A stretch of 36,562 nt of DNA from an uncultured Muribaculaceae bacterium (GTDB lineage Bacteria > Bacteroidota > Bacteroidia > Bacteroidales > Muribaculaceae), in the NCBI GenBank assembly GCA_948788915.1, contig CAQFOZ010000026.1:1-36562 (forward strand), read 5' to 3'. The notes under the pieces are model-generated. The model was given only the letters and a program-made list of their open reading frames with translations, searched no databases and was not told the origin of the DNA. A program made the translations under genes and the position numbers. Every line of letters starts with the position of its first letter. Positions within the stretch are counted from its first letter, which is position 1. Positions 1 to 8,099 of the stretch are shown in pieces.

Positions 1-257
1 GGGGCTATACCATCATGAATGAATAGTGTCAATAAGGAATAGCTGAGTAGTTACATTGCTTTGTGTGATTGTTAAAAAATCATATATACTTATAACAACA
101 GCCGCTGTGAATCTACCATGGTAATTTAAGTTTTTTTTCATTTTATATAAATTTTTAAATAATTATGTGTTTCGTGTGTGGCGATTAACAATTTTTATGA
201 TTGCAAACAAAAAAAAGAGGTAAAAATGGAATGCAGATAATGTAATATTCTTTGATA
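1..257. other. AT-rich intergenic region, no gene seen
   Basis: The first 257 bases contain no reading frame with coding character on either strand. The stretch is very AT-rich with T and A runs around 125-165 and 205-220. It probably holds the leader and promoter of the operon that starts at 258, but I could not place a clear TTTG/TAnnTTTG pair. Confidence 0.5.
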
Positions 258-596
258 ATGATTAATTTTGCAAGAATGCTTGTCAGGAAGTTGAAAAGAT
301 GGAATTTTTTTGTGCGACGCAAATCGCATCTCACCCTCTTTGTAGTGGGAGGGGCATCCATTTTGTTGCTTTTTTTTAATGAAGATACGTCGATGAAACT
401 TAATCTCCAGTATCAGGACGAGATCAAGCGTTTGAAGAAGGAGATACGGCAATGTAATGATTCTGCTGAATGGTACAGAAGCCGGAGAGAGGCATTGTAT
501 ATTGGCACGGAGGAACTCGAGCATGTGGTCAGGGAACAGTATCACATGCAGCGACCGTCGGAAGATATTTATTTATTAGGAGAGGGAAATAGATGA
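258..596 (+). CDS. FtsB/DivIC-like septum formation initiator
   Basis: A 112-residue bitopic membrane protein of the FtsB/DivIC type, which in other bacteria forms a complex with FtsL and FtsQ/DivIB at the division septum. It has a basic N-terminus (RMLVRKLKRWNFFVRRKSH), one membrane segment (about residues 28-40, TLFVVGGASILLLFF), then a charged helix predicted to be a coiled coil (YQDEIKRLKKEIRQC). The end (EELEHVVREQYHMQRPSEDIYLL) matches the family's typical closing motif. The frame is open from a TTG at 252, but the ATG at 258 gives the natural start. The stop overlaps the next start as ATGA at 593-596, so the two are translationally coupled. FtsB and DivIC cannot be told apart here. Confidence 0.85.
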   Translation: MINFARMLVRKLKRWNFFVRRKSHLTLFVVGGASILLLFFNEDTSMKLNLQYQDEIKRLKKEIRQCNDSAEWYRSRREALYIGTEELEHVVREQYHMQRPSEDIYLLGEGNR

Positions 597-1039
597 GTAA
601 ATATAATGGTTTGACAGCAGATAAACTTTCTCGAAAACGAAAGGTTGTCGAGATTATCGCTGTGGCAGGTCTCGTATTAATTGCCGTTGGTCTGGTTGTC
701 CCGTTCGGGTCTATCGAAAATGCGGGACTTGCATTTGCAATGCGCATAATTTATGCCATAGGGGCACTGATGTATACCGGGGCACGTATGGTAAATGTAA
801 ATTCAAAGGATGATTCGATGCGGTTGCGAAAGCTACGCAGGATGGAGATGTGGGCAGGTTTCTGTTTTATAGCGGGAGGAGTGATGTGGTTTTATAATGC
901 CCATAGATTGTCGTTTGTGCCGTTTTCTCTGCCAGTAATGCGAGATACAGTCGCTTTTTCTATGGCAGGTGCTGTTATTCAGGTTGTAGCATCCTGGATG
1001 ATTGCTTCCAGAATGAAGAAAGAGGCGGAAAGCAAATAG
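593..1039 (+). CDS. Small polytopic membrane protein
   Basis: A 148-residue protein of unknown function. After a basic N-terminus (LSRKRKVVEI) there are about four hydrophobic segments: residues 20-38 (IIAVAGLVLIAVGLVVPFG), about 47-62, about 85-100 (AGFCFIAGGVMWFY), and about 118-138. The loop between segments 2 and 3 is strongly basic (RLRKLRRMEM), which puts it on the cytoplasmic side. It overlaps the FtsB-like gene by 4 nt and lies 13 nt before coaX, so it is cotranscribed with both. I recognise no motif that gives a function. Confidence 0.8.
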   Translation: MSKYNGLTADKLSRKRKVVEIIAVAGLVLIAVGLVVPFGSIENAGLAFAMRIIYAIGALMYTGARMVNVNSKDDSMRLRKLRRMEMWAGFCFIAGGVMWFYNAHRLSFVPFSLPVMRDTVAFSMAGAVIQVVASWMIASRMKKEAESK

Positions 1040-1052
1040 AAATCTAAGAAAT

Positions 1053-1784
1053 ATGAAAATTCTGACAGTAGATATCGGCAATACATGCATTAAAGGAAGC
1101 ATATTTGAAGATTCCAGAGTGCTTGACAGCTGTCTGTTGGAGGAGAGGGATGCGGAGCTGTTGCGTCCCTTGATAGATAAATATGAGCCGGATGGAGCAA
1201 TATATTGCTGTGTTGGCGGTAACGCTGAAGATTTTGTAGGAGACCTGGAGAGAATATGTGGCAGACATGTGATGTGTTTTTCGCATTTAAGCAGATTGCC
1301 TATTAGGGTCAATTATAAATCTTTCAGTACATTGGGACTTGATAGGATAGCAGCTGCTGTCGGAGCGTTATCGAATTGCAGGAATGCGTTGGTGGTTGAT
1401 GCCGGGACAGCAGTCACATTGGATCTTGTTACGGAAGGAGAATTCCGCGGGGGAAATATCTCACCCGGACTTAGATTGAGATTACGTTCGTTGAACCATT
1501 ATACTTCCAGACTTCCGCTTGTTAATCCCAACGGAGTTACACCCAGACTCGGTTTCGATACGGAAACAGCGATTAGATCCGGAGTAGTCAACGGCATTGT
1601 ATCTGAAATTGTCTCTACGTTCAGAGATGCATCAGAAAATGTTGACGCTCTTGAGCTGTTGCTTACAGGCGGGGATGCGGATTTCTTTGCTCCTCTTCTT
1701 GAACAGGAGGGCCTTAAACCTCAGACAGACCATTCTCTTGTGGGGATGGGTCTCGAACAGATATATCTTTTGAATATAAGATGA
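1053..1784 (+). CDS. coaX: Type III pantothenate kinase
   Basis: CoaX phosphorylates pantothenate with ATP, the first step of coenzyme A synthesis. Type III enzymes belong to the ASKHA fold and are not feedback-inhibited by CoA. The 243-residue length is typical. Visible motifs are the phosphate-1 loop DIGNTCIKGSIF (residues 7-18), the GLDRIAAAVGA segment (85-95) that shapes the pantothenate site and dimer interface, the phosphate-2 loop VVDAGTAVTLD (104-114) with the conserved Asp106, and GGNISPGL (123-130). It is cytoplasmic and sits in an envelope/division operon, a common position for coaX in Bacteroidetes. Confidence 0.95.
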   Translation: MKILTVDIGNTCIKGSIFEDSRVLDSCLLEERDAELLRPLIDKYEPDGAIYCCVGGNAEDFVGDLERICGRHVMCFSHLSRLPIRVNYKSFSTLGLDRIAAAVGALSNCRNALVVDAGTAVTLDLVTEGEFRGGNISPGLRLRLRSLNHYTSRLPLVNPNGVTPRLGFDTETAIRSGVVNGIVSEIVSTFRDASENVDALELLLTGGDADFFAPLLEQEGLKPQTDHSLVGMGLEQIYLLNIR

Positions 1785-1818
1785 CAATTATAACTTATGA
1801 AAATTATAAATTCGAACT

Positions 1819-3096
1819 ATGAATAAAAGTAAGATAACTATCCTCATGACGCTTCTGCTTGCCTCGCTAACGGCAACTGCGGATGTGAACACGCCATACT
1901 CCATGTATGGCTATGGAATCATCGGAGACAGGGCAACATCGATGCAAAGACAGATGGGAGGTGTGGGCTATGCGATGAATTCAGGAAGACAGATTAATGT
2001 GATGAATCCGGCTTCTTATGCGGCTATCGATTCCCTGACATTCCTGTTTGATCTTGGCGCAGACCTCTCTTTTCTGTGGAGCAAGGAAGGGGCGAACAGC
2101 AACAAAACTACAGGCGGAGGTGTGGATTATGTTACTATGCAGTTCCCGATAGCAAAATTTATGGGAGGCTCAATCGGTCTTGTCCCTTATTCCCAGGTAG
2201 GATATGCATTTGGTAATGAGATTGCCCACGGAACGTTGGAGAATAATGGTTCCGGAGGTATCAACCAACTGTATTTCGGTTTGAGCGGTAAAGTCGGAGG
2301 CTTTTCTTTGGGTGCAAACGTCAGTTATGATTTCGGTAACATTATTAACGATGTTTTCACTACAGCGCAGGGTACATCAAATCAGGCAAAGTTTGAACAT
2401 GTGATGGAGATCCGAGACTGGAACATCAACATAGGAGCCCAATACACATTAAAATGGAACCGCTTCAATAAGATGGTGGCCGGCATAACATATTCTCCGA
2501 AAAAAACTCTTCATGGAAAATCATGGGTTACAAAGCAGGAGATGTCTAATGACGCGCTTCCGGACACGGTGGGTTTCTCACATCTGAAGAATAAATATTA
2601 TACGCCTAATACAGTCGGAGCCGGTCTCAGCTATACATATGAGAAGAATTATCGTATTATGGTAGAGGCGGACTTTACATGGCAGCAATGGAGCAATGCG
2701 AAATATTCCGCTCTTTACGGACCGGAAGATATCGCCAATCATAAGCCTGGAGAAGTTCTACAGCCTGCACAGAATTTTTTTGACAGAACGAAGTATGCAG
2801 TCGGGGCAGAATTTATTCCAAAACTGAGAGGTAATTATGGTCAGCGTGTTACTTATCGTCTTGGAGGATATTACTCCAATGATTACCTGAATATAAACGG
2901 CAATAAGGTTAAGGAGTATGGTGTCAGCTTTGGAGCCGGATTCCCGACACCGGAAGGCAAGACAATTGTCAATCTGGGTTTTGAATGGAAGCATCGTCAG
3001 GCAACTCCTATGGCGTTGATTAAGGAGAATTATCTTAATATCACGTTGGGTGTGAACTTCAATGAGGTTTGGTTCTGGAAACGTAAAATCAGATAA
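1819..3096 (+). CDS. Outer-membrane beta-barrel protein
   Basis: A 425-residue secreted barrel with a signal peptide (MNKSKITILMTLLLASLTATA, cleavage near residue 21). The mature start, DVNTPYSMYGYGIIGDRATS, and the segment AMNSGRQINVMNPASYAAID resemble the N-terminal region of Bacteroidetes FadL/PorV-like barrel proteins. The rest alternates hydrophobic and polar residues with many aromatic and glycine residues, as in beta strands. The protein ends in FNEVWFWKRKIR. The neighbouring LptC-like gene suggests a role in outer-membrane biogenesis, but transport of a hydrophobic molecule is equally possible. No substrate can be named. Confidence 0.8.
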   Translation: MNKSKITILMTLLLASLTATADVNTPYSMYGYGIIGDRATSMQRQMGGVGYAMNSGRQINVMNPASYAAIDSLTFLFDLGADLSFLWSKEGANSNKTTGGGVDYVTMQFPIAKFMGGSIGLVPYSQVGYAFGNEIAHGTLENNGSGGINQLYFGLSGKVGGFSLGANVSYDFGNIINDVFTTAQGTSNQAKFEHVMEIRDWNINIGAQYTLKWNRFNKMVAGITYSPKKTLHGKSWVTKQEMSNDALPDTVGFSHLKNKYYTPNTVGAGLSYTYEKNYRIMVEADFTWQQWSNAKYSALYGPEDIANHKPGEVLQPAQNFFDRTKYAVGAEFIPKLRGNYGQRVTYRLGGYYSNDYLNINGNKVKEYGVSFGAGFPTPEGKTIVNLGFEWKHRQATPMALIKENYLNITLGVNFNEVWFWKRKIR

Positions 3097-3130
3097 TCAG
3101 GAGTTGTCAGGGAATTATAACCAAAGCCGG

Positions 3131-3700
3131 ATGATCTGTTATCGGAATATGCGTGTATTGCCAGCATTGGCATTAGTGCTGATGTCGTTTATCGCATGTC
3201 GTGAAGAGAGGAAAGTGGATGTGGCCTCGTCGCTGAATCCAAAGACTATGGCAACAATGACCACAAAGAATATTTCTACACTGATATCTGACTCCGGAGT
3301 AATACAGTATAAAATAGTGGCTCCTTTATGGAGTGTTTTTGAGGAGGCCGACACTCCATACTGGGTGTTTCCCAGGGGACTTTATCTCCAGAAATATGAT
3401 CCGTATTTTCATGTCGTTGCTACCGTTGCCGCTGATTCTGCAATTTATTATAAAGAACAGAGATTGTGGCGACTTGAGGGGAATGTGGAAATGACAAAGG
3501 TGCCAAAAGATTTGTTCCTGTCTGAGCGTGTCTTTTGGAATGAGCGTAAGCATATAATATACAGCGATACGTTCATGCATATTGAAAATGCAACACATGT
3601 GATTGAGGGAACCGGTTTTGAAAGCAACGAAAAGCTGACACAGTACAGAATCCTCAATCCTGAAGGTATATTTCCGATTAACAAGGATGATATCAGGTAA
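3131..3700 (+). CDS. lptC: LptC-like LPS export lipoprotein
   Basis: Matches the LptC family (DUF1239), the periplasmic bridge of the Lpt machine that carries LPS from inner to outer membrane. The frame is open from 3062 inside the previous gene. The ATG at 3131 (or 3149) places a hydrophobic signal segment (LPALALVLMSFIAC) at the N-terminus. FIAC is a weak lipobox, so this is a probable lipoprotein. Family features are the Ser/Asp-rich start of the fold (ISTLISDSGVIQYKIVAP), the YWVFPRGLYLQKYD turn, the ADSAIYYKEQRLWRLEGNVEM strand pair and the late GTGFESNEKLTQYRI element. About 189 residues is normal length. It is followed 32 nt later by a CNNM protein. Confidence 0.8.
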   Translation: MICYRNMRVLPALALVLMSFIACREERKVDVASSLNPKTMATMTTKNISTLISDSGVIQYKIVAPLWSVFEEADTPYWVFPRGLYLQKYDPYFHVVATVAADSAIYYKEQRLWRLEGNVEMTKVPKDLFLSERVFWNERKHIIYSDTFMHIENATHVIEGTGFESNEKLTQYRILNPEGIFPINKDDIR

Positions 3701-3732
3701 AAATACAGTTTTTAAATTACTGGCTTAATAAT

Positions 3733-5016
3733 ATGCTTTCACTTGGCTTAGCTTTGATAATAGTTGTAATCGCTATTATGTTTTCCGCACTTTTTTCAGG
3801 GAGTGAGATTGCTTTCGTGCAGTCAAGCAAAGTAAGAATGGAGATAGATGCCACACGTGGAGGAATTGTAGATAAGATTATCAAAGGGTTCTCTCAAAAT
3901 GAGGATATGTTCATATCCACACTTCTGGTTGGCAACAATGTGGTTCTTGTGGTTTACGGAATTGCTCTGTCGGCGTTGATAAATCCGTGGCTAGAGACAT
4001 TGTTTGACAGTAATGAGGCTCTGGTGTTGATAAGTAATACTTTGTTTTCTACGGGTGTCATACTTCTTTTAGGCGAGTTTATTCCGAAGACAACATTCCG
4101 GATCAATCCCAATTTGTCAATGCGGATTTTTGCGTTGCCACTGTATCTAATTTATCTTGTGCTTTACCCGATTTCATGGTTTGTTTCAATTATATCCAAA
4201 GGTTTGATGAAACTTTTCGGAATAACTTCCGAAGAGGAGACCAAAACGAGGCTTACTATGGATGAGCTTGACGATTATATACAACAGAGTATCGATGAGC
4301 GCAGAGAGGATGAGACTGTGGAGAACGAAGTCAAGATTTTTAGAAAGGCCATAGATTTTAAAGACACAGGGATATCCGAGTGCATGATTCCAAGAAACGA
4401 GATTGTGGCGGTGCCTCTTGTCGGAACCACGCGGGAAGAACTGGTAAAGGTGTTTCAGACCACAGGGCTTTCCAAGGTGGTGGTTTATCGTGACGATATT
4501 GATGATGTGGCCGGTTATATTCACATTTCGGAGCTTTTCAATCAGACGGTAGACTGGAGACGCAAACTGAAGCCTGTAATTTTCACTCCGGAGACCATGT
4601 TGGCTAACAATATGATGCGACGTATGATGAATGAAAAACGGACTCTTGCCATGGTGGTGGATGAGTTCGGGGGCATTGCCGGTCTTGTAACTTTGGAGGA
4701 TATTGTGGAAGAGATATTCGGTGAGATTGAAGATGAACATGATGTGAACCGGATAGTTGCAAAGAAGTTGGGAGAAAATGTTTACGAATTTTCCGGACGT
4801 ATGGAAATCTCTGCCATTAATGAGGAATATGGTCTTGACATAAAGGAAGATGAAGGCTATCATACCCTTTCCGGTTATATTCTGGATAATTTGCAGGCAT
4901 TTCCTGTTCAAGGTGATAAGTTCGATATAGGCAATTTGAGTTTTTATATAGAGAAAATGACGGCTTCACGTATTGAGCTGGTGCGTGTTTCGCATGCTGA
5001 AGAATCAAAAATTTAG
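3733..5016 (+). CDS. CNNM/CBS-domain membrane protein (hemolysin/GldE-like)
   Basis: A 427-residue protein with the order DUF21/CNNM membrane domain (residues about 1-165, four hydrophobic segments, motif FSGSEIAFVQSS near 17-28), two CBS domains (about 205-330, ending FGGIAGLVTLEDIVEEIFGE) and a C-terminal CorC_HlyC domain (about 345-420). CNNM proteins are linked to Mg2+ or other divalent cation homeostasis. The Bacteroidetes branch includes GldE, named from gliding motility, and the historic name hemolysin has little functional support. It is the last plus-strand gene before a hairpin at 5024-5046, so it probably closes the operon. Confidence 0.88.
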   Translation: MLSLGLALIIVVIAIMFSALFSGSEIAFVQSSKVRMEIDATRGGIVDKIIKGFSQNEDMFISTLLVGNNVVLVVYGIALSALINPWLETLFDSNEALVLISNTLFSTGVILLLGEFIPKTTFRINPNLSMRIFALPLYLIYLVLYPISWFVSIISKGLMKLFGITSEEETKTRLTMDELDDYIQQSIDERREDETVENEVKIFRKAIDFKDTGISECMIPRNEIVAVPLVGTTREELVKVFQTTGLSKVVVYRDDIDDVAGYIHISELFNQTVDWRRKLKPVIFTPETMLANNMMRRMMNEKRTLAMVVDEFGGIAGLVTLEDIVEEIFGEIEDEHDVNRIVAKKLGENVYEFSGRMEISAINEEYGLDIKEDEGYHTLSGYILDNLQAFPVQGDKFDIGNLSFYIEKMTASRIELVRVSHAEESKI

Positions 5017-5023
5017 CATATCT

Positions 5024-5046
5024 ATACGACTTGGGACAAGTCGTAT
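5024..5046. terminator. Perfect hairpin between convergent genes
   Basis: A perfect 9-bp inverted repeat (ATACGACTT / AAGTCGTAT) with a 5-nt loop lies 8 nt after the CNNM gene stop. It is not followed by a long T run, so its role as an intrinsic terminator is inferred from its position. Confidence 0.5.
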
Positions 5047-5088
5047 CCCCAAAACCTGGAATATCCTCATTGCTTTTTATTGGGGTAA

Positions 5089-5113
5089 TATACTTTTCTT
5101 ACAGAAAAGTATA
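5089..5113. terminator. Hairpin overlapping the flippase stop codon
   Basis: A perfect 11-bp inverted repeat around TATACTTTTCT / AGAAAAGTATA with a 3-nt loop. It includes the stop codon of the minus-strand flippase (5099-5101). Position suggests a terminator for that gene, perhaps working with the hairpin at 5024-5046 to separate the two convergent operons. Confidence 0.5.
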
Positions 5114-6442
5114 GATTGTAATAACGGTTGCGCAAATAATTGAACTGATTACAATCCCGCGTGTGGCCTTACCGCTCAACTTCAATCTGTATATTCCGAA
5201 ATATACGATACTGATCATTAAAGTGTATACTGCATACCATAACACTTGTGCGAGACCCAAGCCAGCGAATCCCATATGCCTGAACAGAATTATATTCAGA
5301 AAGACGCCGATTGCAGCGTCGATGCTTTCAGTGAGTAGAAACGTTTTTCCATCGCCACGAGCGATGATTGTGAAAGCCATGCAAGATGATATTGTGCGTA
5401 AGATTATCGCTCCGGCGGCTATAGTGATAAAGGGTAGGATTATCAGGAAGTCAGATGTATATAGTATCTTCACAATCAAACTCCTTGCAATTATGAAGAC
5501 TATTATCATTGGTGTGAAGATCTTCAACAACAGACCTATTTCGTGGCTTACAAAAATACTTGTACGATGATTTGAATGGCTGTTTGCCGACATCCTGGGA
5601 TAAAACTCCATGCCTACAGCACTAAAGATGATGGATGCATAACGCACGACAAGTGTATTGCCGGCTTGATAAAAGCCGACAGTTGCAGTAGAACTTTCGC
5701 GATTGAGCCATGATAGAAAAATCATATGTGCGAGATTTGTGGCGAAGGTTGCAAGAGCTATGTATCCTCCTAATTTCACCATAGATGAAGATTCTTTCAG
5801 TTCGTGTGAGCTTACGATTCGTGTAGAGATTCTTCGGTCACGGTTAAACCACAATGCGGCTGCGACGGACACGCCATAGGCTATAAAAGAAAGGGGTATG
5901 CTCATAGACTCGTCTACCCATCTGAAAAGCGGTATGGAAATGGCAAGTCCGACAAAAGACCCTAAAGTTGTGCTGCGTGCTATATGTCTGAACCGGTCTG
6001 TGCCTTGCATAATTGCCATCTCTCCATCCGAGAGCGATTGCAAAAGTATCATGCCCGAAACAATCATGAATTGCCACCAATGTGAATATGTGCCGAAGAA
6101 CCAAAGGGACAGTATAGGCGAGAAAAAGCTTAACAGCAAAGCTCCGACAACTCCGGACAATAAAGCCCAGCTTCGAATATGTGCCGATATTTCAGAGAGC
6201 TTACCTAAAGAACTGCGTTTTTTTGCTACTTCTCTGACACCGCTCTGCCGGATTCCGAGACCAGTCAGTATTGATATGGTGTCTATTGCATTGGCAAAAA
6301 TCCCAAAAAGTCCTATTCCCGTCGCCCCGAGCCAAAGGGCTACAATTTTTGTCTTGATTATCGTGCAGATAATTTTTATCGCCTCCGCACCGGAGAAGAT
6401 TCCTATGACTTTAAGTATCCTTGAGTTAAGTTGATTACTCAC
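5099..6442 (-). CDS. Wzx-like oligosaccharide flippase (MOP superfamily)
   Basis: A 447-residue protein with about 12 hydrophobic segments and the N-terminal pattern ALWLGATGIGLFGIFANAIDT typical of polysaccharide-export flippases. These proteins move lipid-linked sugars across the inner membrane. Downstream segments such as RYASIIFSAVGMEFYPRMSA (about residues 265-284) fit the same family. The GT2 gene lies 19 nt upstream on the same strand, so the pair probably serves one surface glycan. The nearby KDN genes and other glycosyltransferases make this a glycan-rich neighbourhood, but no polymerase or full O-antigen locus is visible. Confidence 0.88.
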   Translation of the reverse strand: MSNQLNSRILKVIGIFSGAEAIKIICTIIKTKIVALWLGATGIGLFGIFANAIDTISILTGLGIRQSGVREVAKKRSSLGKLSEISAHIRSWALLSGVVGALLLSFFSPILSLWFFGTYSHWWQFMIVSGMILLQSLSDGEMAIMQGTDRFRHIARSTTLGSFVGLAISIPLFRWVDESMSIPLSFIAYGVSVAAALWFNRDRRISTRIVSSHELKESSSMVKLGGYIALATFATNLAHMIFLSWLNRESSTATVGFYQAGNTLVVRYASIIFSAVGMEFYPRMSANSHSNHRTSIFVSHEIGLLLKIFTPMIIVFIIARSLIVKILYTSDFLIILPFITIAAGAIILRTISSCMAFTIIARGDGKTFLLTESIDAAIGVFLNIILFRHMGFAGLGLAQVLWYAVYTLMISIVYFGIYRLKLSGKATRGIVISSIICATVITIYTFL

Positions 6443-6461
6443 TTCGACGGCTCAATATGTG

Positions 6462-7196
6462 TTATATCTTCTTAATTATTGCTCTTCCGATAAGTTGTGC
6501 GTGCCTCCATATCGTGTGTGTCAGTCCGTAATGACCGGCCATTATGCGATACCTTTCACGGAGTGATTTTATTTTGTTATTGTCTGTAAGGCCGTCTGAC
6601 AAGTAGTTGATTGTAATGCATCCAAGATTGTGGCAACGGGAGATGTTTGCGTTTTTTATACATTTGATACACCAGTCGTAGTCTGCAGAGAACCGGTACT
6701 GAGTGTCATAGAGCGGGGCGAGTTCCCGTTTTACCATAAATGCCTGGTGACAAATCAGCATCCCCTGTGCAAAAGAATGTTTTGTCAGTATTTTAGGGAC
6801 AGAATAATGCCGTGGCCCCAAAGGTTTGCGTGTGCTGTCTACAATTATGGTATCACCATAGATGATATCACAGTCTTGTAAGGCTTTTGCCGCATATAGG
6901 GAAAGAGTCTCGGGGGAATGGAAAGAGTCGCCTGCATTTAGAAAGATGACATATTCCCCTTTTGCCATTTTAAGCCCCTTGTTCATTGCATCGTAGAGTC
7001 CTTTGTCCGGTTCGCTCAGAATACGGGTTTTATCTCCGCTGCGGGCTACTGCGAGAGTATTGTCACGGGATGCACCGTCAACGATTATATGTTCAAAATT
7101 ATGGAAATTCTGCTCATATATGGAATCCATAGTGGCAGGAAGATTTTTCTCTGCATTAAATGTAATTGTAATAATAGAGATAAGTGGAGCATTCAT
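6462..7196 (-). CDS. GT2 family glycosyltransferase
   Basis: A 244-residue GT-A enzyme that transfers a sugar from a nucleotide donor. Motifs: PLISIITITFNAEKNL at the N-terminus, HIIVDGASRDNT (nucleotide-binding Asp), SEPDKGLYDAMNKGL, NAGDSF in the place of the metal-binding DXD, and FSADYDWCIK near the acceptor site. The frame is open to 7268, but the ATG at 7196 gives the standard N-terminus, and the longer version would run into the promoter of the divergent ferredoxin gene. The single domain of this length resembles colanic-acid/WcaA-type transferases. The acceptor is unknown. Confidence 0.87.
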   Translation of the reverse strand: MNAPLISIITITFNAEKNLPATMDSIYEQNFHNFEHIIVDGASRDNTLAVARSGDKTRILSEPDKGLYDAMNKGLKMAKGEYVIFLNAGDSFHSPETLSLYAAKALQDCDIIYGDTIIVDSTRKPLGPRHYSVPKILTKHSFAQGMLICHQAFMVKRELAPLYDTQYRFSADYDWCIKCIKNANISRCHNLGCITINYLSDGLTDNNKIKSLRERYRIMAGHYGLTHTIWRHAQLIGRAIIKKI

Positions 7197-7228
7197 ATGA
7201 GCAAATTTAACAAAAAATCTAATAATAA

Positions 7229-7260
7229 TTTGGGAGAATAAAGAAAATGGGGTAAATTTG
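7229..7260 (+). promoter_or_regulatory. Bacteroidetes-type promoter of the ferredoxin gene
   Basis: TTTG at 7229-7232, a 20-nt spacer, then TAAATTTG at 7253-7260. This is an exact match to the Bacteroides housekeeping consensus TTTG-N19-21-TAnnTTTG. It lies about 75 nt before the ferredoxin ATG. Confidence 0.75.
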
Positions 7261-7335
7261 CGTTGCACTTGCTAAAAAAGAGATTTCAGTGAGTGCAGAA
7301 TAAAGAAGATAAATTACTAATTAATAAAAATTACT

Positions 7336-7503
7336 ATGGCTTACGTAATTACAGACAGATGTATCGCATGCGGAACATGTCAACCAGTTTGCCCGGTAGA
7401 GGCTATCTCAGAGGGCGATATCTATCACATCGATCCGGATACATGCATCAGCTGCGGCAGCTGCGCATCCGTATGTCCCAACGATGCAATCGAAGAGGGC
7501 TAA
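7336..7503 (+). CDS. 2[4Fe-4S] ferredoxin
   Basis: A 55-residue clostridial-type ferredoxin. It starts MAYVITDRCIACGTC and has two full cluster motifs: C9-x2-C12-x2-C15-x3-C19-P and C37-x2-C40-x2-C43-x3-C47-P, with the pseudo-twofold symmetry of the family. Such proteins are low-potential electron carriers for enzymes such as pyruvate:ferredoxin oxidoreductase, hydrogenase and Rnf in anaerobes. It has its own promoter (7229-7260) and a strong terminator (7525-7573), so it is a monocistronic, probably highly expressed gene. The codons look more C/G-ending than in neighbouring genes, in keeping with high expression. Confidence 0.96.
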   Translation: MAYVITDRCIACGTCQPVCPVEAISEGDIYHIDPDTCISCGSCASVCPNDAIEEG

Positions 7504-7524
7504 AATTTGCGTTATCCGCATTAA

Positions 7525-7573
7525 CAAAAACAGTTGGCTGCCCGTTATTATGAATGGGTAGCCATTGTTTTTT
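7525..7573 (+). terminator. Rho-independent terminator after the ferredoxin gene
   Basis: An imperfect long stem pairs AACAGTTGGCTGCCCGTT with AATGGGTAGCCATTGTT, with a few G-U pairs and a small bulge, and is followed by TTTTTT. It is the clearest intrinsic terminator in the window and lies 22 nt after the ferredoxin stop. Confidence 0.85.
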
Positions 7574-7636
7574 GATTCGTAAAGTCGTGCTAAGAAAAAG
7601 AGACTCCTACAGGAAACGGAAAATAAGAAAATACTA

Positions 7637-8077
7637 ATGTTAAAGATTAAGATTATAAACAAGAGCCATCATCCATTGCCGGATTATGGTACATCTGAGG
7701 CGGCCGGGATGGATGTCCGGGCCTATTTGCCGGATGGACCGGTAACACTTCGTCCGATGCAGAGGGCGTTGATACCTACAGGACTTTATATGCAGCTCCC
7801 GTCCGGTTATGAATGCCAGATCAGGCCGCGTTCCGGTCTTGCTCTCAAGAAAGGTCTTGCAGTGCTGAATTCTCCGGGTACAATAGATGCTGATTACAGG
7901 GGTGAAATCGGTATTATACTTATTAATTTAGGTGAATATGACTTTGTTGTAAATGACGGAGAAAGAATAGCACAGATGGTTGTCAAAGAATACACGAAAG
8001 TAGAATGGGAACCGGTAGACAGGCTTGATCGTACCGAACGCGAGGATGGTGGATTTGGTCATACCGGAACTGCATGA
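7637..8077 (+). CDS. dut: dUTP diphosphatase
   Basis: Hydrolyses dUTP to dUMP and pyrophosphate, keeping uracil out of DNA and feeding dTMP synthesis. The 146-residue protein has all five motifs of the homotrimeric family: AGMDVRA (residues 23-29), PRSGLAL (64-70), GTIDADYRGEI (81-91), GERIAQMV (108-115) and the flexible C-terminal GGFGHTG (138-144), where His replaces the usual Ser. It begins a run of envelope genes (TPR, DUF4292, EnvC-like), an arrangement I know from other Bacteroidales. Confidence 0.96.
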   Translation: MLKIKIINKSHHPLPDYGTSEAAGMDVRAYLPDGPVTLRPMQRALIPTGLYMQLPSGYECQIRPRSGLALKKGLAVLNSPGTIDADYRGEIGIILINLGEYDFVVNDGERIAQMVVKEYTKVEWEPVDRLDRTEREDGGFGHTGTA

Positions 8078-8099
8078 TATAAAAAATATTAAAGAAGAG

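Noticed and set aside
3062..3130. Upstream start of the LptC-like gene
   Set aside because: It would overlap the barrel gene and put 23 charged or polar residues before the signal segment.
4186..4911. A 241-codon open frame opposite the CNNM gene
   Set aside because: It lies wholly inside a well-supported gene, and its peptide has no membrane, signal or family pattern.
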